From contig DSDZ01000112.1 in assembly GCA_011048475.1 (NCBI GenBank), positions 1 to 10,674 of the forward strand: DNA of 10,674 nt. The letters are read 5' to 3'. A model generated the notes under the pieces. That model saw only the letters and a program-made list of their open reading frames with translations, ran no database searches and was not told the origin of the DNA. Positions 1 to 7,906 of this stretch are shown piece after piece (within the stretch, counting starts at the first letter, position 1; the number at the start of each line of letters is the position of its first letter). The translations under genes were made by a program, and so were the position numbers. The stretch comes from Bacteroides sp. (GTDB lineage: Bacteria; Bacteroidota; Bacteroidia; Bacteroidales; GCA-2748055).

Positions 1-742
<742 letters not shown>

Positions 743-830
743 AGAAAAATTTAATTTGCTCAAGACTCTTCACTCCTGATATTCTTTGGAATTTCAGGTG
801 ACTACTTTACCTTGTTCTTACTTCAATATT

Positions 831-840
831 TTCAAAGAAC
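831..840 (-). promoter_or_regulatory. boxA-like antitermination element in the rRNA leader
   Basis: The minus strand reads GTTCTTTGAA, close to the boxA consensus TGCTCTTTA at which Nus factors load to prevent Rho termination in untranslated rRNA. It sits about 90 bases upstream of the 16S 5' end and downstream of both candidate promoters, as expected. GTTCTTTGA-type sequences in this place are, from memory, common in Bacteroidota rRNA leaders. Assignment rests on similarity and position only. No boxB or boxC was identified. Confidence 0.4.
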
Positions 841-864
841 TTTTGTTCACATTTGGACGAACTG

Positions 865-872
865 CAAAGATA
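865..872 (-). promoter_or_regulatory. rrnP2: proximal rRNA promoter, Bacteroidota -7 element (P2)
   Basis: The minus strand reads TATCTTTG, an exact match to the Bacteroidota primary-sigma -7 consensus TAnnTTTG. A start site would fall near 858, about 115 bases upstream of the 16S 5' end. No clean TTTG -33 box is found at the usual distance: the T-rich tract at 897-900 is the nearest candidate and leaves 24 bases. It may therefore be weaker than the distal promoter or depend on the AT-rich upstream DNA. Tandem promoters are normal for rRNA operons. Confidence 0.5.
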
Positions 873-950
873 CGAAAAAATTATCGATTTCACTTAAAAA
901 CTTCCTCACAATTTCAATCTTCACAGAACATCACTTTCAAAAAGCGGATG

Positions 951-983
951 CAAAGATAAGTACATTAATTTCTAATCTCCAAA
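951..983 (-). promoter_or_regulatory. rrnP1: distal rRNA promoter, Bacteroidota -33/-7 (P1)
   Basis: On the minus strand TTTG (983-980) is followed by 21 bases and then TATCTTTG (958-951), matching the Bacteroidota housekeeping consensus TTTG-N19..21-TAnnTTTG. Transcription would begin near 944. The ten bases around the -7 box (TATCTTTGCA) are identical to those in the proximal promoter 86 bases downstream. AT-rich DNA just upstream of the -33 box (984-1012) could serve as an UP-like element. Motif, spacing and location all agree, but nothing is measured. Confidence 0.65.
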
Positions 984-1058
984 TATTTTTTTCAGTTTGT
1001 GAATTATATTTTACAAGGCATTGACATGTAGCATGATAAGGGTATTCCTCCTTTCTCA

Positions 1059-1092
1059 TTGGATCGTTCTTCCAAAAAATGGTTTAATTTTG
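1059..1092 (+). promoter_or_regulatory. weak candidate promoter for the GT2-pyrC-galM group
   Basis: TAATTTTG (1085-1092) fits the Bacteroidota -7 consensus TAnnTTTG. The only nearby -33 candidate is TTGG (1059-1062), an imperfect match at 22 bases. Transcription would start about 13-15 bases before the GT2 ATG, giving a very short leader. A real promoter must lie somewhere between the rRNA promoters and 1112 because the neighbouring gene is divergent, but this exact site is uncertain. Confidence 0.25.
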
Positions 1093-1111
1093 TTCCTTTC
1101 GGCACATCAGG

Positions 1112-1858
1112 ATGAGCGAGCGACTGGTCATCGTACCCACATACAACGAGATCGAGAACATCGGGAAGATCGTCGAAGCCGTCATGGGCCTTCCGGCGGA
1201 GACAGACCTCCTGGTGGTGGATGACCGTTCGCCGGACGGTACGGGACAGCGGATCAGGGAACTGCAGCCGAAATACAGGGACCGGCTCCACCTGCTGGAA
1301 AGGCCGGGGAAGCTGGGTCTGGGCACGGCCTACATCGCAGGATTCAAATGGGCCCTTGAAAGGGAATACAGGTACGTCTGCGAAATGGATGCCGATCTGT
1401 CCCATGATCCAAACGACCTCCCGAGGCTGTTCGATGCCTGCAACCACGACCGGGCCGATGTGGCCATCGGTTCCCGTTACATCTCGGGCGTCAATGTGGT
1501 CAACTGGCCCATCAGCCGCGTACTGATCTCCTATTTTGCTTCAGTATACGTGCGCCTGATCACGGGGATGAAGGTGCGTGATGCCACAGCGGGTTTCGTC
1601 TGTTACAGGAGAGCGGTGCTGGAGGCCATCAATGTGGACCAGATCCGCTTCAAAGGGTATGCCTTTCAGATCGAAATGAAGTTCAAAGCCTGGAAATACG
1701 GCTTCAGGGTGGTGGAACTCCCAATCATCTTCACCGACCGCAGGGAAGGCTCATCCAAAATGTCAGGAAGGATCGTCAGCGAAGCTGTCTGGGGCGTGGT
1801 ACGGATGAAAATCGCCTCATGGTTCAAACAATATCCGCGTCCGGGGACGGAGGCCTGA
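1112..1858 (+). CDS. GT2 glycosyltransferase, polyprenol monophosphomannose synthase-like
   Basis: A 248-residue protein of the DPM1-like branch of glycosyltransferase family 2. This branch moves a sugar, usually mannose or glucose, from a nucleotide sugar to polyprenyl phosphate at the inner face of the cytoplasmic membrane. The N-terminal nucleotide-binding strand VIVPTYNE is at 7-13, followed by VVDDRSPDGT at 35-44. The metal-binding DXD is D93-A-D95 in EMDADLSHDP, and the family's C-terminal block DRREGSSKMS spans 209-218. Length matches single-domain DPM synthases. There is no C-terminal membrane anchor or GtrA domain, so it resembles the soluble bacterial type. ATG 1112 is the first start after an in-frame stop at 1085 and has no Shine-Dalgarno. 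It is followed 38 bases later by pyrC. I recall this pair being neighbours in other Bacteroidota. Donor sugar is not determined. Confidence 0.85.
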   Translation: MSERLVIVPTYNEIENIGKIVEAVMGLPAETDLLVVDDRSPDGTGQRIRELQPKYRDRLHLLERPGKLGLGTAYIAGFKWALEREYRYVCEMDADLSHDPNDLPRLFDACNHDRADVAIGSRYISGVNVVNWPISRVLISYFASVYVRLITGMKVRDATAGFVCYRRAVLEAINVDQIRFKGYAFQIEMKFKAWKYGFRVVELPIIFTDRREGSSKMSGRIVSEAVWGVVRMKIASWFKQYPRPGTEA

Positions 1859-1896
1859 AAGGGGGCATGGGGACGTGGCCGCAAATGGGTAATATA

Positions 1897-3243
1897 ATGA
1901 ATAATTATCTGATCATCAATGCCAGGATCGTGAACCAGGGGACCGTGGTACCCGGATTCGTACTGGTCCGGGGAGGGATTATCAGGGCTGTGGCACCGGG
2001 AAAACCCGGGGCGGAAACCGACCTGGCGGAGGTGGTGGATGCCGGCGGCAAATACCTGATCCCCGGGGTGATCGATGACCACGTCCACTTCCGCGAACCG
2101 GGGCTTACACACAAGGCGGAGATCGCCACCGAATCCAGGGCTGCCGTGGCGGGGGGCGTGACTTCCTACATGGAAATGCCCAATACCAGTCCCCCGGCGG
2201 TAACCATTGCCGAACTGGAAAAGAAGTTCGAGCGTGCCTCTGAGGCATCCCTTGCCAATTACTCCTTCTACCTGGGCGCCGCCACCGGTAACATCGGGGA
2301 GCTCGGGAAACTGGATCCTGAGCGTCATTGCGGGGTGAAGCTTTTCATGGGCTCTTCCACCGGGAACATGATGGTGGAAAAACCGGAAGCCCTGGAAAGG
2401 GTATTTGCGGAATCTCCCGCCCTCCTGGCCGTGCATTGCGAGGATGACGCAATCATCCGGAAGAACCTGGAGCTGCAGCTGAAGGTATTCGGGGACAACA
2501 TTCCCGTGAGGATGCATCCCGTCATTCGCAGTGATGAAGCCTGCTTCCGTTCAAGCGCCCGGGCGGTGGAACTGGCACAGAAGCATCACACCCGGCTGCA
2601 CGTTTTGCATGTGACAACGGCCAGGGAAATGGATCTGTTCGAGAAGGGGACCGACTACACGAAGAAAAGGATCACCGGAGAAGCCTGTGTCCATCACCTC
2701 TGGTTCCATGACGCGGATTACGAAAGGAAAGGGACCCTCATCAAATGGAATCCGGCCATCAAAACATTGCATGACCGCGATTCCCTGCTTAAAGGGCTGT
2801 TGGAGGACAGGCTGGATGTGATCGCCACGGACCATGCACCGCATACCATTGAGGAAAAACAGAACAAATATTCCGTTGCGCCCTCGGGGGGACCAATGAT
2901 CCAGCATTCACTGGTGGCAATGCTGGAACTGGTCCACCGGAAAAAACTGACCATCGAAAAGGTTGTGGAAAAAATGTGCCACGCCCCGGCCAGGCTCTTT
3001 GGAATCAAGGAACGGGGTTTCATACTTCCCGGTTACAAAGCCGATCTGGTGCTGGTGGACACGGAACATGAATGGACCGTAACCCGCCGAGGGCTTTATT
3101 ACAAATGCGGCTGGTCGCCCCTTGAAGGAGAGGTGTTCCATTCCCGGGTAACCCACACCTGGGTGAACGGGAAGCTGGTGTTCATGGATGGAATGTTCAA
3201 TGAGATGGTGCGTGGGGAAAGGTTGGGATTTATTAAGAGTTAG
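1897..3243 (+). CDS. pyrC: dihydroorotase (amidohydrolase superfamily)
   Basis: Catalyses the reversible cyclisation of N-carbamoyl-L-aspartate to dihydroorotate, third step of de novo pyrimidine synthesis, in the cytoplasm. The 448-residue chain shows the metal-site set in order: DHVHFREPG (H62, H64), K148 in GVKLFMGSSTG (probable carboxylated lysine), H180 in AVHCED, H238 in HVLHVTT, and D312 in ATDHAPHT. The substrate-binding Arg66 and the PNTSPP segment (95-100) are also present. ATG 1897 was chosen because homology begins at once (MNNYLIINARI), whereas in-frame ATGs at 1819, 1867 and 1885 would add a glycine-rich tail, the first of them overlapping the GT2 gene. Related enzymes such as allantoinase share this fold, but the FREPG and TDHAPHT forms favour dihydroorotase. 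Spacing suggests cotranscription with the GT2 gene. Confidence 0.9.
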   Translation: MNNYLIINARIVNQGTVVPGFVLVRGGIIRAVAPGKPGAETDLAEVVDAGGKYLIPGVIDDHVHFREPGLTHKAEIATESRAAVAGGVTSYMEMPNTSPPAVTIAELEKKFERASEASLANYSFYLGAATGNIGELGKLDPERHCGVKLFMGSSTGNMMVEKPEALERVFAESPALLAVHCEDDAIIRKNLELQLKVFGDNIPVRMHPVIRSDEACFRSSARAVELAQKHHTRLHVLHVTTAREMDLFEKGTDYTKKRITGEACVHHLWFHDADYERKGTLIKWNPAIKTLHDRDSLLKGLLEDRLDVIATDHAPHTIEEKQNKYSVAPSGGPMIQHSLVAMLELVHRKKLTIEKVVEKMCHAPARLFGIKERGFILPGYKADLVLVDTEHEWTVTRRGLYYKCGWSPLEGEVFHSRVTHTWVNGKLVFMDGMFNEMVRGERLGFIKS

Positions 3244-3266
3244 AAAGTTAGTGGTTAGGAAGTTAG
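3239..3266 (+). repeat. four GTTAG units, 7-8 base period
   Basis: GTTAG occurs at 3239, 3247, 3254 and 3262, with steps of 8, 7 and 8 bases. The first unit contains the pyrC stop codon TAG. The array fills the left half of the 60-base spacer before the aldose epimerase gene. It has no dyad symmetry and no T tract, so it does not look like a terminator. It may be a remnant of a small tandem-repeat expansion. Function unknown. Confidence 0.6.
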
Positions 3267-3303
3267 GAAATAGATAATACTGATAACCAAAAAATACGTA
3301 TCA

Positions 3304-4473
3304 ATGAAAAGAAAACTTCAATCAGGGCCGCAATACGCCCTTTACGCGGGCCTGCTGGTCATGGCCATTTCGATCTCCTCGTTCACGGGCTGTTCCTCAG
3401 GCAAAAAGGACACACAGGAAACAGAAAAAAAGAATCCTGCCTGCAAGGTGGAGACAACTTTGTTCGGGATCACAGCTGAAGGGGATTCCGTGATGCTGTA
3501 CACCCTCAAGAATGAAAAAGACTACGTGGTAAAGATCACCAATTTCGGTGGGATCATCACCGAAATTCATACACCGGACCGGGAGGGTCAGTTCGGGAAC
3601 ATCGTCCTGGGATTTGACAACCTGGACCGGTATCTTGCCGGTCATCCCAACTTCGGTGCCCTGATCGGCCGTTACGGCAACCGGATCGCGGATGCAAAGT
3701 TCACCCTGGACGGAGTTACCTACCAGCTCGCGGCCAACAACGGGGACAACTCGCTGCATGGCGGAGTGATCGGTTTTGACGATGTGATCTGGGAACCGGA
3801 AGTGATCTCCTGCGATGAGCGGGCAGCACTGAGACTTTCCTATGTCAGCGAGGACGGGGAAGAGGGATTCCCGGGTACGCTGACCGTCCATGTCACTTAC
3901 GAACTTCTCATGGATCAGCTCCTCATCACCTATGAAGCCACCACAGACAAAGCCACCCCGGTCAACCTGACAAATCACAGTTATTTTAACCTTGCCGGTG
4001 AGGGAACCATTCTGGACCATGTGCTTTACATCAATGCCTCCAGGTACACCCCGGTGGATAATGAGCTGATCCCCACAGGAGAGATCGCACCTGTGGAGGG
4101 GACTGCCTTCGATTTCAGGAAACCGCGGGTGATCGGTGAACGGATTGATGAGGTGCCGGGTGGATACGACCATAATTTTGTTCTGGACCAGGCAGAAGGA
4201 GAGAGAACACTGGCCGCCAAATTAATGGACCCGAAAACTGGAAGGTCCCTGGAAGTGATCACCACAGAACCGGGGGTTCAGTTTTACACCGGAAATTTCC
4301 TGGACGGATCACTCTCATCCGGGGACTTCACCTACGTGAAACATTCGGGCCTCTGCCTGGAAACACAGCATTTCCCGGATTCACCCAATCAGCCTGACTT
4401 CCCCAGCACCATTCTAAGGCCGGGTGAGACCTATTCCACCCAGACGATCTTCAAGTTCGGGGTTGAGAAATAA
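3304..4473 (+). CDS. galM: aldose 1-epimerase (mutarotase), predicted exported lipoprotein
   Basis: Interconverts alpha and beta anomers of aldoses such as galactose and glucose. The 389-residue chain starts with a lipoprotein signal: MKRK, a hydrophobic stretch at about 11-26, then lipobox FTGC with Cys30 as the lipidated residue. The epimerase fold begins near residue 50. Family landmarks are GRYGNRI (122-128), H152 in NSLHGG, H225 in LTNHSYFNL, D289 in GGYDHNF, and the catalytic base E353 in CLETQHFPDSPN. All catalytic positions are present, so it should be active. The signal places it in the periplasm or on the outer membrane, unlike cytoplasmic GalM of E. coli. Residues after Cys30 (SSGKKD) are not a clear surface-export signal. 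ATG 3304 is the only start giving the whole signal. No Shine-Dalgarno. It may be cotranscribed with pyrC across 60 bases, or have its own promoter, which I could not find. Confidence 0.9.
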   Translation: MKRKLQSGPQYALYAGLLVMAISISSFTGCSSGKKDTQETEKKNPACKVETTLFGITAEGDSVMLYTLKNEKDYVVKITNFGGIITEIHTPDREGQFGNIVLGFDNLDRYLAGHPNFGALIGRYGNRIADAKFTLDGVTYQLAANNGDNSLHGGVIGFDDVIWEPEVISCDERAALRLSYVSEDGEEGFPGTLTVHVTYELLMDQLLITYEATTDKATPVNLTNHSYFNLAGEGTILDHVLYINASRYTPVDNELIPTGEIAPVEGTAFDFRKPRVIGERIDEVPGGYDHNFVLDQAEGERTLAAKLMDPKTGRSLEVITTEPGVQFYTGNFLDGSLSSGDFTYVKHSGLCLETQHFPDSPNQPDFPSTILRPGETYSTQTIFKFGVEK

Positions 4474-4496
4474 GGGGCCGATCAGGCAAGTATACC

Positions 4497-4512
4497 AATG
4501 TGTGCATTTTTT
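4497..4512 (+). terminator. very weak terminator candidate after galM
   Basis: A four-base stem AATG/CATT around a TGTG loop runs into six T residues (4507-4512), 24 bases after the galM stop. The stem is too short and AT-rich to be convincing alone. A wider pairing GGCCGA (4476-4481) with TCGGCC (4519-4524) encloses it. Listed because this is the only T tract on the plus strand close behind galM. Confidence 0.2.
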
Positions 4513-4606
4513 AATATGTCGGCCGGAAAGCTTCGGTCAGGAAATTGTATTCAGGGTGAATGCATTGAACTGGTGCTAAATGATATCGATGAAGCGATCT
4601 TGTCGC

Positions 4607-4684
4607 CTGGCTCCGCCAGAGCCTGATCAGGGAAAACAGATACGCAGAAGATACCTTGACCTGCAGGCTCTGAAAAAAGCCTGC
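4607..4684. repeat. overlapping inverted repeats in the convergent spacer
   Basis: Three pairings share bases. CTGGC/GCCAG (4607-4611 with 4615-4619) makes a tight hairpin. CAGAGCCTG (4617-4625) is the perfect complement of CAGGCTCTG (4664-4672), a 9-bp stem over 38 bases. GCAGGCT (4663-4669) pairs with AGCCTGC (4678-4684), a 7-bp stem with an 8-base loop containing six A (six T on the minus strand). The second stem excludes each of the others. A perfect 10-bp palindrome CCTGATCAGG lies at 4622-4631. The region is between the 3' ends of galM and the GH57 gene, so transcription termination from either side is the simplest role, but no stem is directly followed by a T tract. I see no gene in 4474-4700. 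Confidence 0.4.
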
Positions 4685-4700
4685 TACACAAGACACTTTT

Positions 4701-6251
4701 TCAGTCATATTCTGTTTTTTCTATCTCGATGCCTCCAACGAGTTTTCTTGCTTTTATCAGGGCTTCTGCCCGTATTGTATATTCAGAAGGGTAAAGCAGT
4801 CGTTCGCTTGCCGATTTCACTGATTCGGTGTTCTGACTTGCCTGGATCAGCTTGCTGGCTGTTTCGGCATTCTCTTTTTCTTCCGGATCGTCTGATTTCA
4901 TCAAGGTCTCAGCCTTCTCCAGAATCAACCTCTGCTGAATCGAAAGAATTTGTTCCAGGGTTTCCACAGCATTGGTCTGCAGCCGTTCCCGGTCCACTCC
5001 CCCCACGAGCATCTCGGCAGCAAGCAGGTTCTCAAAACAATACTGATAATTGAACGGGTGGATGATATGGGGCGCATCGGGAATTGTCGGAGGCCATTGA
5101 CCGTCTGAATTGTAAGAGTTGGTCAGATGGTACCAGGCTTTCTCCTTTGTGACCCGGTCGAGGCCTGAACCTGATGAAGTCAGCCGCTCCCTCACCAAGT
5201 CCTGCCAAGGTCTGAGCAGGTGGGCAAGCGGAGTGGAAGCCCAGAACGAAGCCTGCGCTCCATGCCAGGCCGAATCGTCATTGAAGTGCAACGTATCGGA
5301 CAATGGTTCCAGGTTTTGACAGGCATCATTAAAAGTTATAAACTTGCCCAGCTTTTGACATTCAGAAACCAGCCTGATCAGTTTTTCCCTGGATTGCGGA
5401 TTTGCTTCAAACACGTTGTCCGGCTTATTCTGGTATTTAAGCCGGAACCATCCGTTGGTACCGATATATTCTGCATCATCGGCAAAAATGATCAATGCAC
5501 CTTCCGGTTCACCCGGCTTCCGGGCAGTATATTTTTTAATAAGATCCATGGTGGCATCGAATGAATAACCCTTCATTCCCATGAAGTAACGTACTGCAAA
5601 TTGTGCCACGCGGTCGGTCCGCAAAAACATTCGGAGTTTTCCCTCTTCCACTCCGTGAATTTTATGAAAGGGGAAATGGATCGCTCTTTCGTATCCAGGC
5701 AGGTCATAATGAAATCCAAAGTTATAAAATGCCGGTTTGCCGGTGTGTTCTCTTTCATAGATCTCCGGCCGGTTGGGCTTTCCGTCAGGTCCAATCGAAC
5801 GGCTGTAGGCTTCAAAATCACCGATCATGTTCGAATACCCACATTCAACGACCTGTCGCGGCACATAGGAACGCCATCCACATTCGGGATTCCAGAAACT
5901 CACTGGCTGCATGCCCAGGTATTTGCGATAGATGTCGTTGGAGAACCTGATGGACCAGAGACCGTCCTCCCGCGGGAAATTCGCCAACATTGGATGGGCA
6001 TAAGGTGACCCCATGAATTCGCACTGGCCGCGCTCAATGGCGTCCTTCAGCTTTTCAAGAACATCCGGTGCTATCAGGGCCATGTGTTCAATGGTATAGC
6101 CCGACGCTTCAAAAACATACCTGACATCAGGAAAGTTTTCCCGCATGGTATCAAATATCAGCTCATAAGATGACCGGATGACAAATTCATACTTTTCAGG
6201 AACCAGATATGCGTAATTGAGGTTGGCATGGAAAATTGAAATATATTTCAT
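4701..6251 (-). CDS. glycoside hydrolase family 57-like protein
   Basis: A 516-residue protein with the conserved GH57 regions in order. GH57 holds alpha-amylases, 4-alpha-glucanotransferases, branching enzymes and others acting on alpha-glucosidic bonds with a (beta/alpha)7 barrel. The region 1 equivalent is FHANLNYAYL (7-16), differing from the usual HQP. Region 2 is FMGSPYAHPML (79-89). Region 3 is FWNPECGW (119-126), with E123 the expected nucleophile. Region 4 is IFADDAEYIG (255-264), with D258 or D259 the expected acid/base. There is no signal peptide, so it is probably cytoplasmic. The C-terminal part (about 290-516) is helical and charged. Substrate cannot be stated. It is the last gene of the minus-strand group, 14 bases after the symporter, which argues for cotranscription. 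ATG 6251 starts directly at the first barrel strand (MKYISIFH). Confidence 0.8.
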   Translation of the reverse strand: MKYISIFHANLNYAYLVPEKYEFVIRSSYELIFDTMRENFPDVRYVFEASGYTIEHMALIAPDVLEKLKDAIERGQCEFMGSPYAHPMLANFPREDGLWSIRFSNDIYRKYLGMQPVSFWNPECGWRSYVPRQVVECGYSNMIGDFEAYSRSIGPDGKPNRPEIYEREHTGKPAFYNFGFHYDLPGYERAIHFPFHKIHGVEEGKLRMFLRTDRVAQFAVRYFMGMKGYSFDATMDLIKKYTARKPGEPEGALIIFADDAEYIGTNGWFRLKYQNKPDNVFEANPQSREKLIRLVSECQKLGKFITFNDACQNLEPLSDTLHFNDDSAWHGAQASFWASTPLAHLLRPWQDLVRERLTSSGSGLDRVTKEKAWYHLTNSYNSDGQWPPTIPDAPHIIHPFNYQYCFENLLAAEMLVGGVDRERLQTNAVETLEQILSIQQRLILEKAETLMKSDDPEEKENAETASKLIQASQNTESVKSASERLLYPSEYTIRAEALIKARKLVGGIEIEKTEYD

Positions 6252-6265
6252 AAAATGGCAATGAT

Positions 6266-7846
6266 TTAATTAAAAAGGATATACAGAACGATCATAACGG
6301 CAATCAGCAATCCCCACACCCATTTTACCACGGGTTCCACCTTCAGGTGACTTCTGTAGGCTTCTTGCAGCGAGGGTATTCCGGACACCTCTCCTTCAGA
6401 TCGGGTCAGTATGGAAATAATGATCATCAACGCGGTTAATCCCAGAAAAATAAGAAATGACAGGAACAAAAAGTGCGGCCAGAAGTCTGCTTCGGGAATA
6501 TTGTTCAGAAAACAGAACCCGATAGCCAGACTGATGATGGTTCCTGCAGCCAGGACGAAGTTAGCGGCCCTGGCAGTCGCCTTTCTCCAGAGAATACCAA
6601 CAACAAAGACAGTGGTAACAGGCGGGGCAAGGAATCCGAGGATGGCCTGAAAAAAACTGAACAAATCCAAATCCCTCATGCTGGCGATCGCCAGTGCAAG
6701 CAAAACCGATATTACGGCTCCCGCAAGCGTGGTAATTCTTCCTTTGAAAATGATTTCCTTCTGGGTGGATTCTGGTTTGATCCGCTTAACATAAATATCC
6801 AGCATTAACAGTGTGCTCAGAGAATTCAGTGCAGAGGCAATGGTGCTGATCAGTGCGGCCATCAATACAGTGACGATTAATCCGACCATGCCGGGGGGAA
6901 GGAGTTTGCTCACCATGGTCATGTAGGCTTCTGTAGGGTCGGACAGATTGGGAAACAGCACCAGGCAAATTATTCCCGGAAGAATGAACAGGGGCACATC
7001 CAATATCTTCAGCCAGCCTGTGAAGTTCGCCCCCAACTGACCCTGTGTCAAATTTTTAGCTCCGAGTACCGACTGCACCATGCTCTGATCTGTGCACCAG
7101 AACCATACCCCCATGACCGGATACCCCAGCAGTATGGCAAACCAGGGATATTCCGGATTATCTGCCGGGAGAAACAGTTTCCAGTAGCTCTCGTCCACTC
7201 CCGAAATCAGGTTCCGTATTCCGCCTGCTTCCACAAGTCCCGTTATGGTTAGAACAGAAGAGGCAATGATCAGCAAAGACATTTGAAATATATTTGTATT
7301 GGCCACGGTTTTCAGTCCGCCACTCACCGTGAAGAAAGCAGATATCGCCACCAGGGATGATACCGACAACCACAGGGGCCAGTGCATGATCTGACTTACC
7401 AGGAGTCCGCCGGCATAAAGCGTCAATGCGAGCCACGAAAGGAGAATGGTAACCACGAAGTACCAGGTTAGTAACTCCCGGGTCGTATCGTTGAACCGCT
7501 CCCCCACGAATTCAGGCAGGGTGCTGATCTTCATTCTCAGGTAGTGCGGACTGAATACGATCGCCAGCAGAAATATAAATACAAAGGCGTACCAGGAGAA
7601 ATTCCCGCCGACAATTCCGGTTGTGTACCCGATGCTTGCAGATGCGATCAGCATGGATGGACCCACATTTGTTCCCCACATTGTAAATCCGATACTGGGC
7701 CACCCCAGTGAATGCTGTGCCAGAAAGAGGTGTTCGCCGCTTTTTCGTTTTTTAAAGCTGATCCACGAACCCAGCGCCACCAGCACGACCACATACAGGA
7801 TCATCACCACCAAATCAAGAGATGTGAGTTGCTTGTAGATATCCAT
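6266..7846 (-). CDS. sodium:solute symporter, SGLT-type (SSS/SLC5 family)
   Basis: A 526-residue inner-membrane protein with about 14 hydrophobic segments, from 9-29 through a last one at 505-525, as in the bacterial sugar transporter vSGLT. Family marks include FLAQHSLGWPSIGFTMWGTNVG (start of the conserved region, 41-62), VSGGLKTVANTNIFQ (174-188), FWCTDQ (249-254), and SALNSLSTLLMLDIY (338-352) on the helix that carries the Na2 sodium site. Compared with human SGLT1 from memory, N60, K280 and Q400 match sugar-site residues N78, K321 and Q457, but the His83 and Glu102 positions appear as M65 and S84. A carbohydrate or related polyol/acid is therefore likely, but not plain glucose recognition. 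It lies 60 bases after the beta-helix gene and 14 before the GH57 gene, suggesting it imports a product of the former. No promoter motif is seen in the 60-base gap. Confidence 0.9.
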   Translation of the reverse strand: MDIYKQLTSLDLVVMILYVVVLVALGSWISFKKRKSGEHLFLAQHSLGWPSIGFTMWGTNVGPSMLIASASIGYTTGIVGGNFSWYAFVFIFLLAIVFSPHYLRMKISTLPEFVGERFNDTTRELLTWYFVVTILLSWLALTLYAGGLLVSQIMHWPLWLSVSSLVAISAFFTVSGGLKTVANTNIFQMSLLIIASSVLTITGLVEAGGIRNLISGVDESYWKLFLPADNPEYPWFAILLGYPVMGVWFWCTDQSMVQSVLGAKNLTQGQLGANFTGWLKILDVPLFILPGIICLVLFPNLSDPTEAYMTMVSKLLPPGMVGLIVTVLMAALISTIASALNSLSTLLMLDIYVKRIKPESTQKEIIFKGRITTLAGAVISVLLALAIASMRDLDLFSFFQAILGFLAPPVTTVFVVGILWRKATARAANFVLAAGTIISLAIGFCFLNNIPEADFWPHFLFLSFLIFLGLTALMIIISILTRSEGEVSGIPSLQEAYRSHLKVEPVVKWVWGLLIAVMIVLYILFN

Positions 7847-7906
7847 AATCTTTAAAAGGTTTTATGACAGACGATTCCCCGGGAGGTGAACATAGATGCC
7901 ATATTG

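Larger units (their letters stand above)
743..944 (-). other. rRNA operon leader (non-coding, transcribed)
   Basis: AT-rich stretch between the distal rRNA promoter and the 16S 5' end. It holds no credible gene: the short frames crossing it have no recognisable product. It contains the proximal promoter element (865-872) and a boxA-like sequence (831-840), the usual contents of a rRNA leader. An RNase III processing stem probably exists, but its partner arm beyond the 16S 3' end is outside the window. The right boundary is the estimated start site of the distal promoter. Confidence 0.6.

Noticed and set aside
1011..1051. Strong GGAGG on the minus strand ahead of a 7-codon frame (ATG at 1034)
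   Set aside because: It lies upstream of the rRNA promoters where no minus-strand transcript is expected, and Bacteroidota rarely rely on Shine-Dalgarno sequences. Probably chance.
1819..1896. Longer dihydroorotase with an upstream start overlapping the GT2 gene
   Set aside because: The extra 26 residues are glycine-rich and precede the point where family similarity begins (MNNYLIINARI), so ATG 1897 is the better start.
1666..2517. 283-codon open frame on the minus strand across the GT2/pyrC junction
   Set aside because: It lies opposite two well-supported genes and shows no family motif.
4580..5053. 157-codon plus-strand frame running from the convergent spacer into the GH57 gene
   Set aside because: Most of it is antisense to the GH57 C-terminal region and the rest has no recognisable content, so I kept the spacer as non-coding.
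7847..7906. Possible separate promoter for the symporter gene in the 60-base gap
   Set aside because: No TAnnTTTG with a TTTG box at the right spacing was found on the minus strand, so I assumed readthrough from the beta-helix gene.
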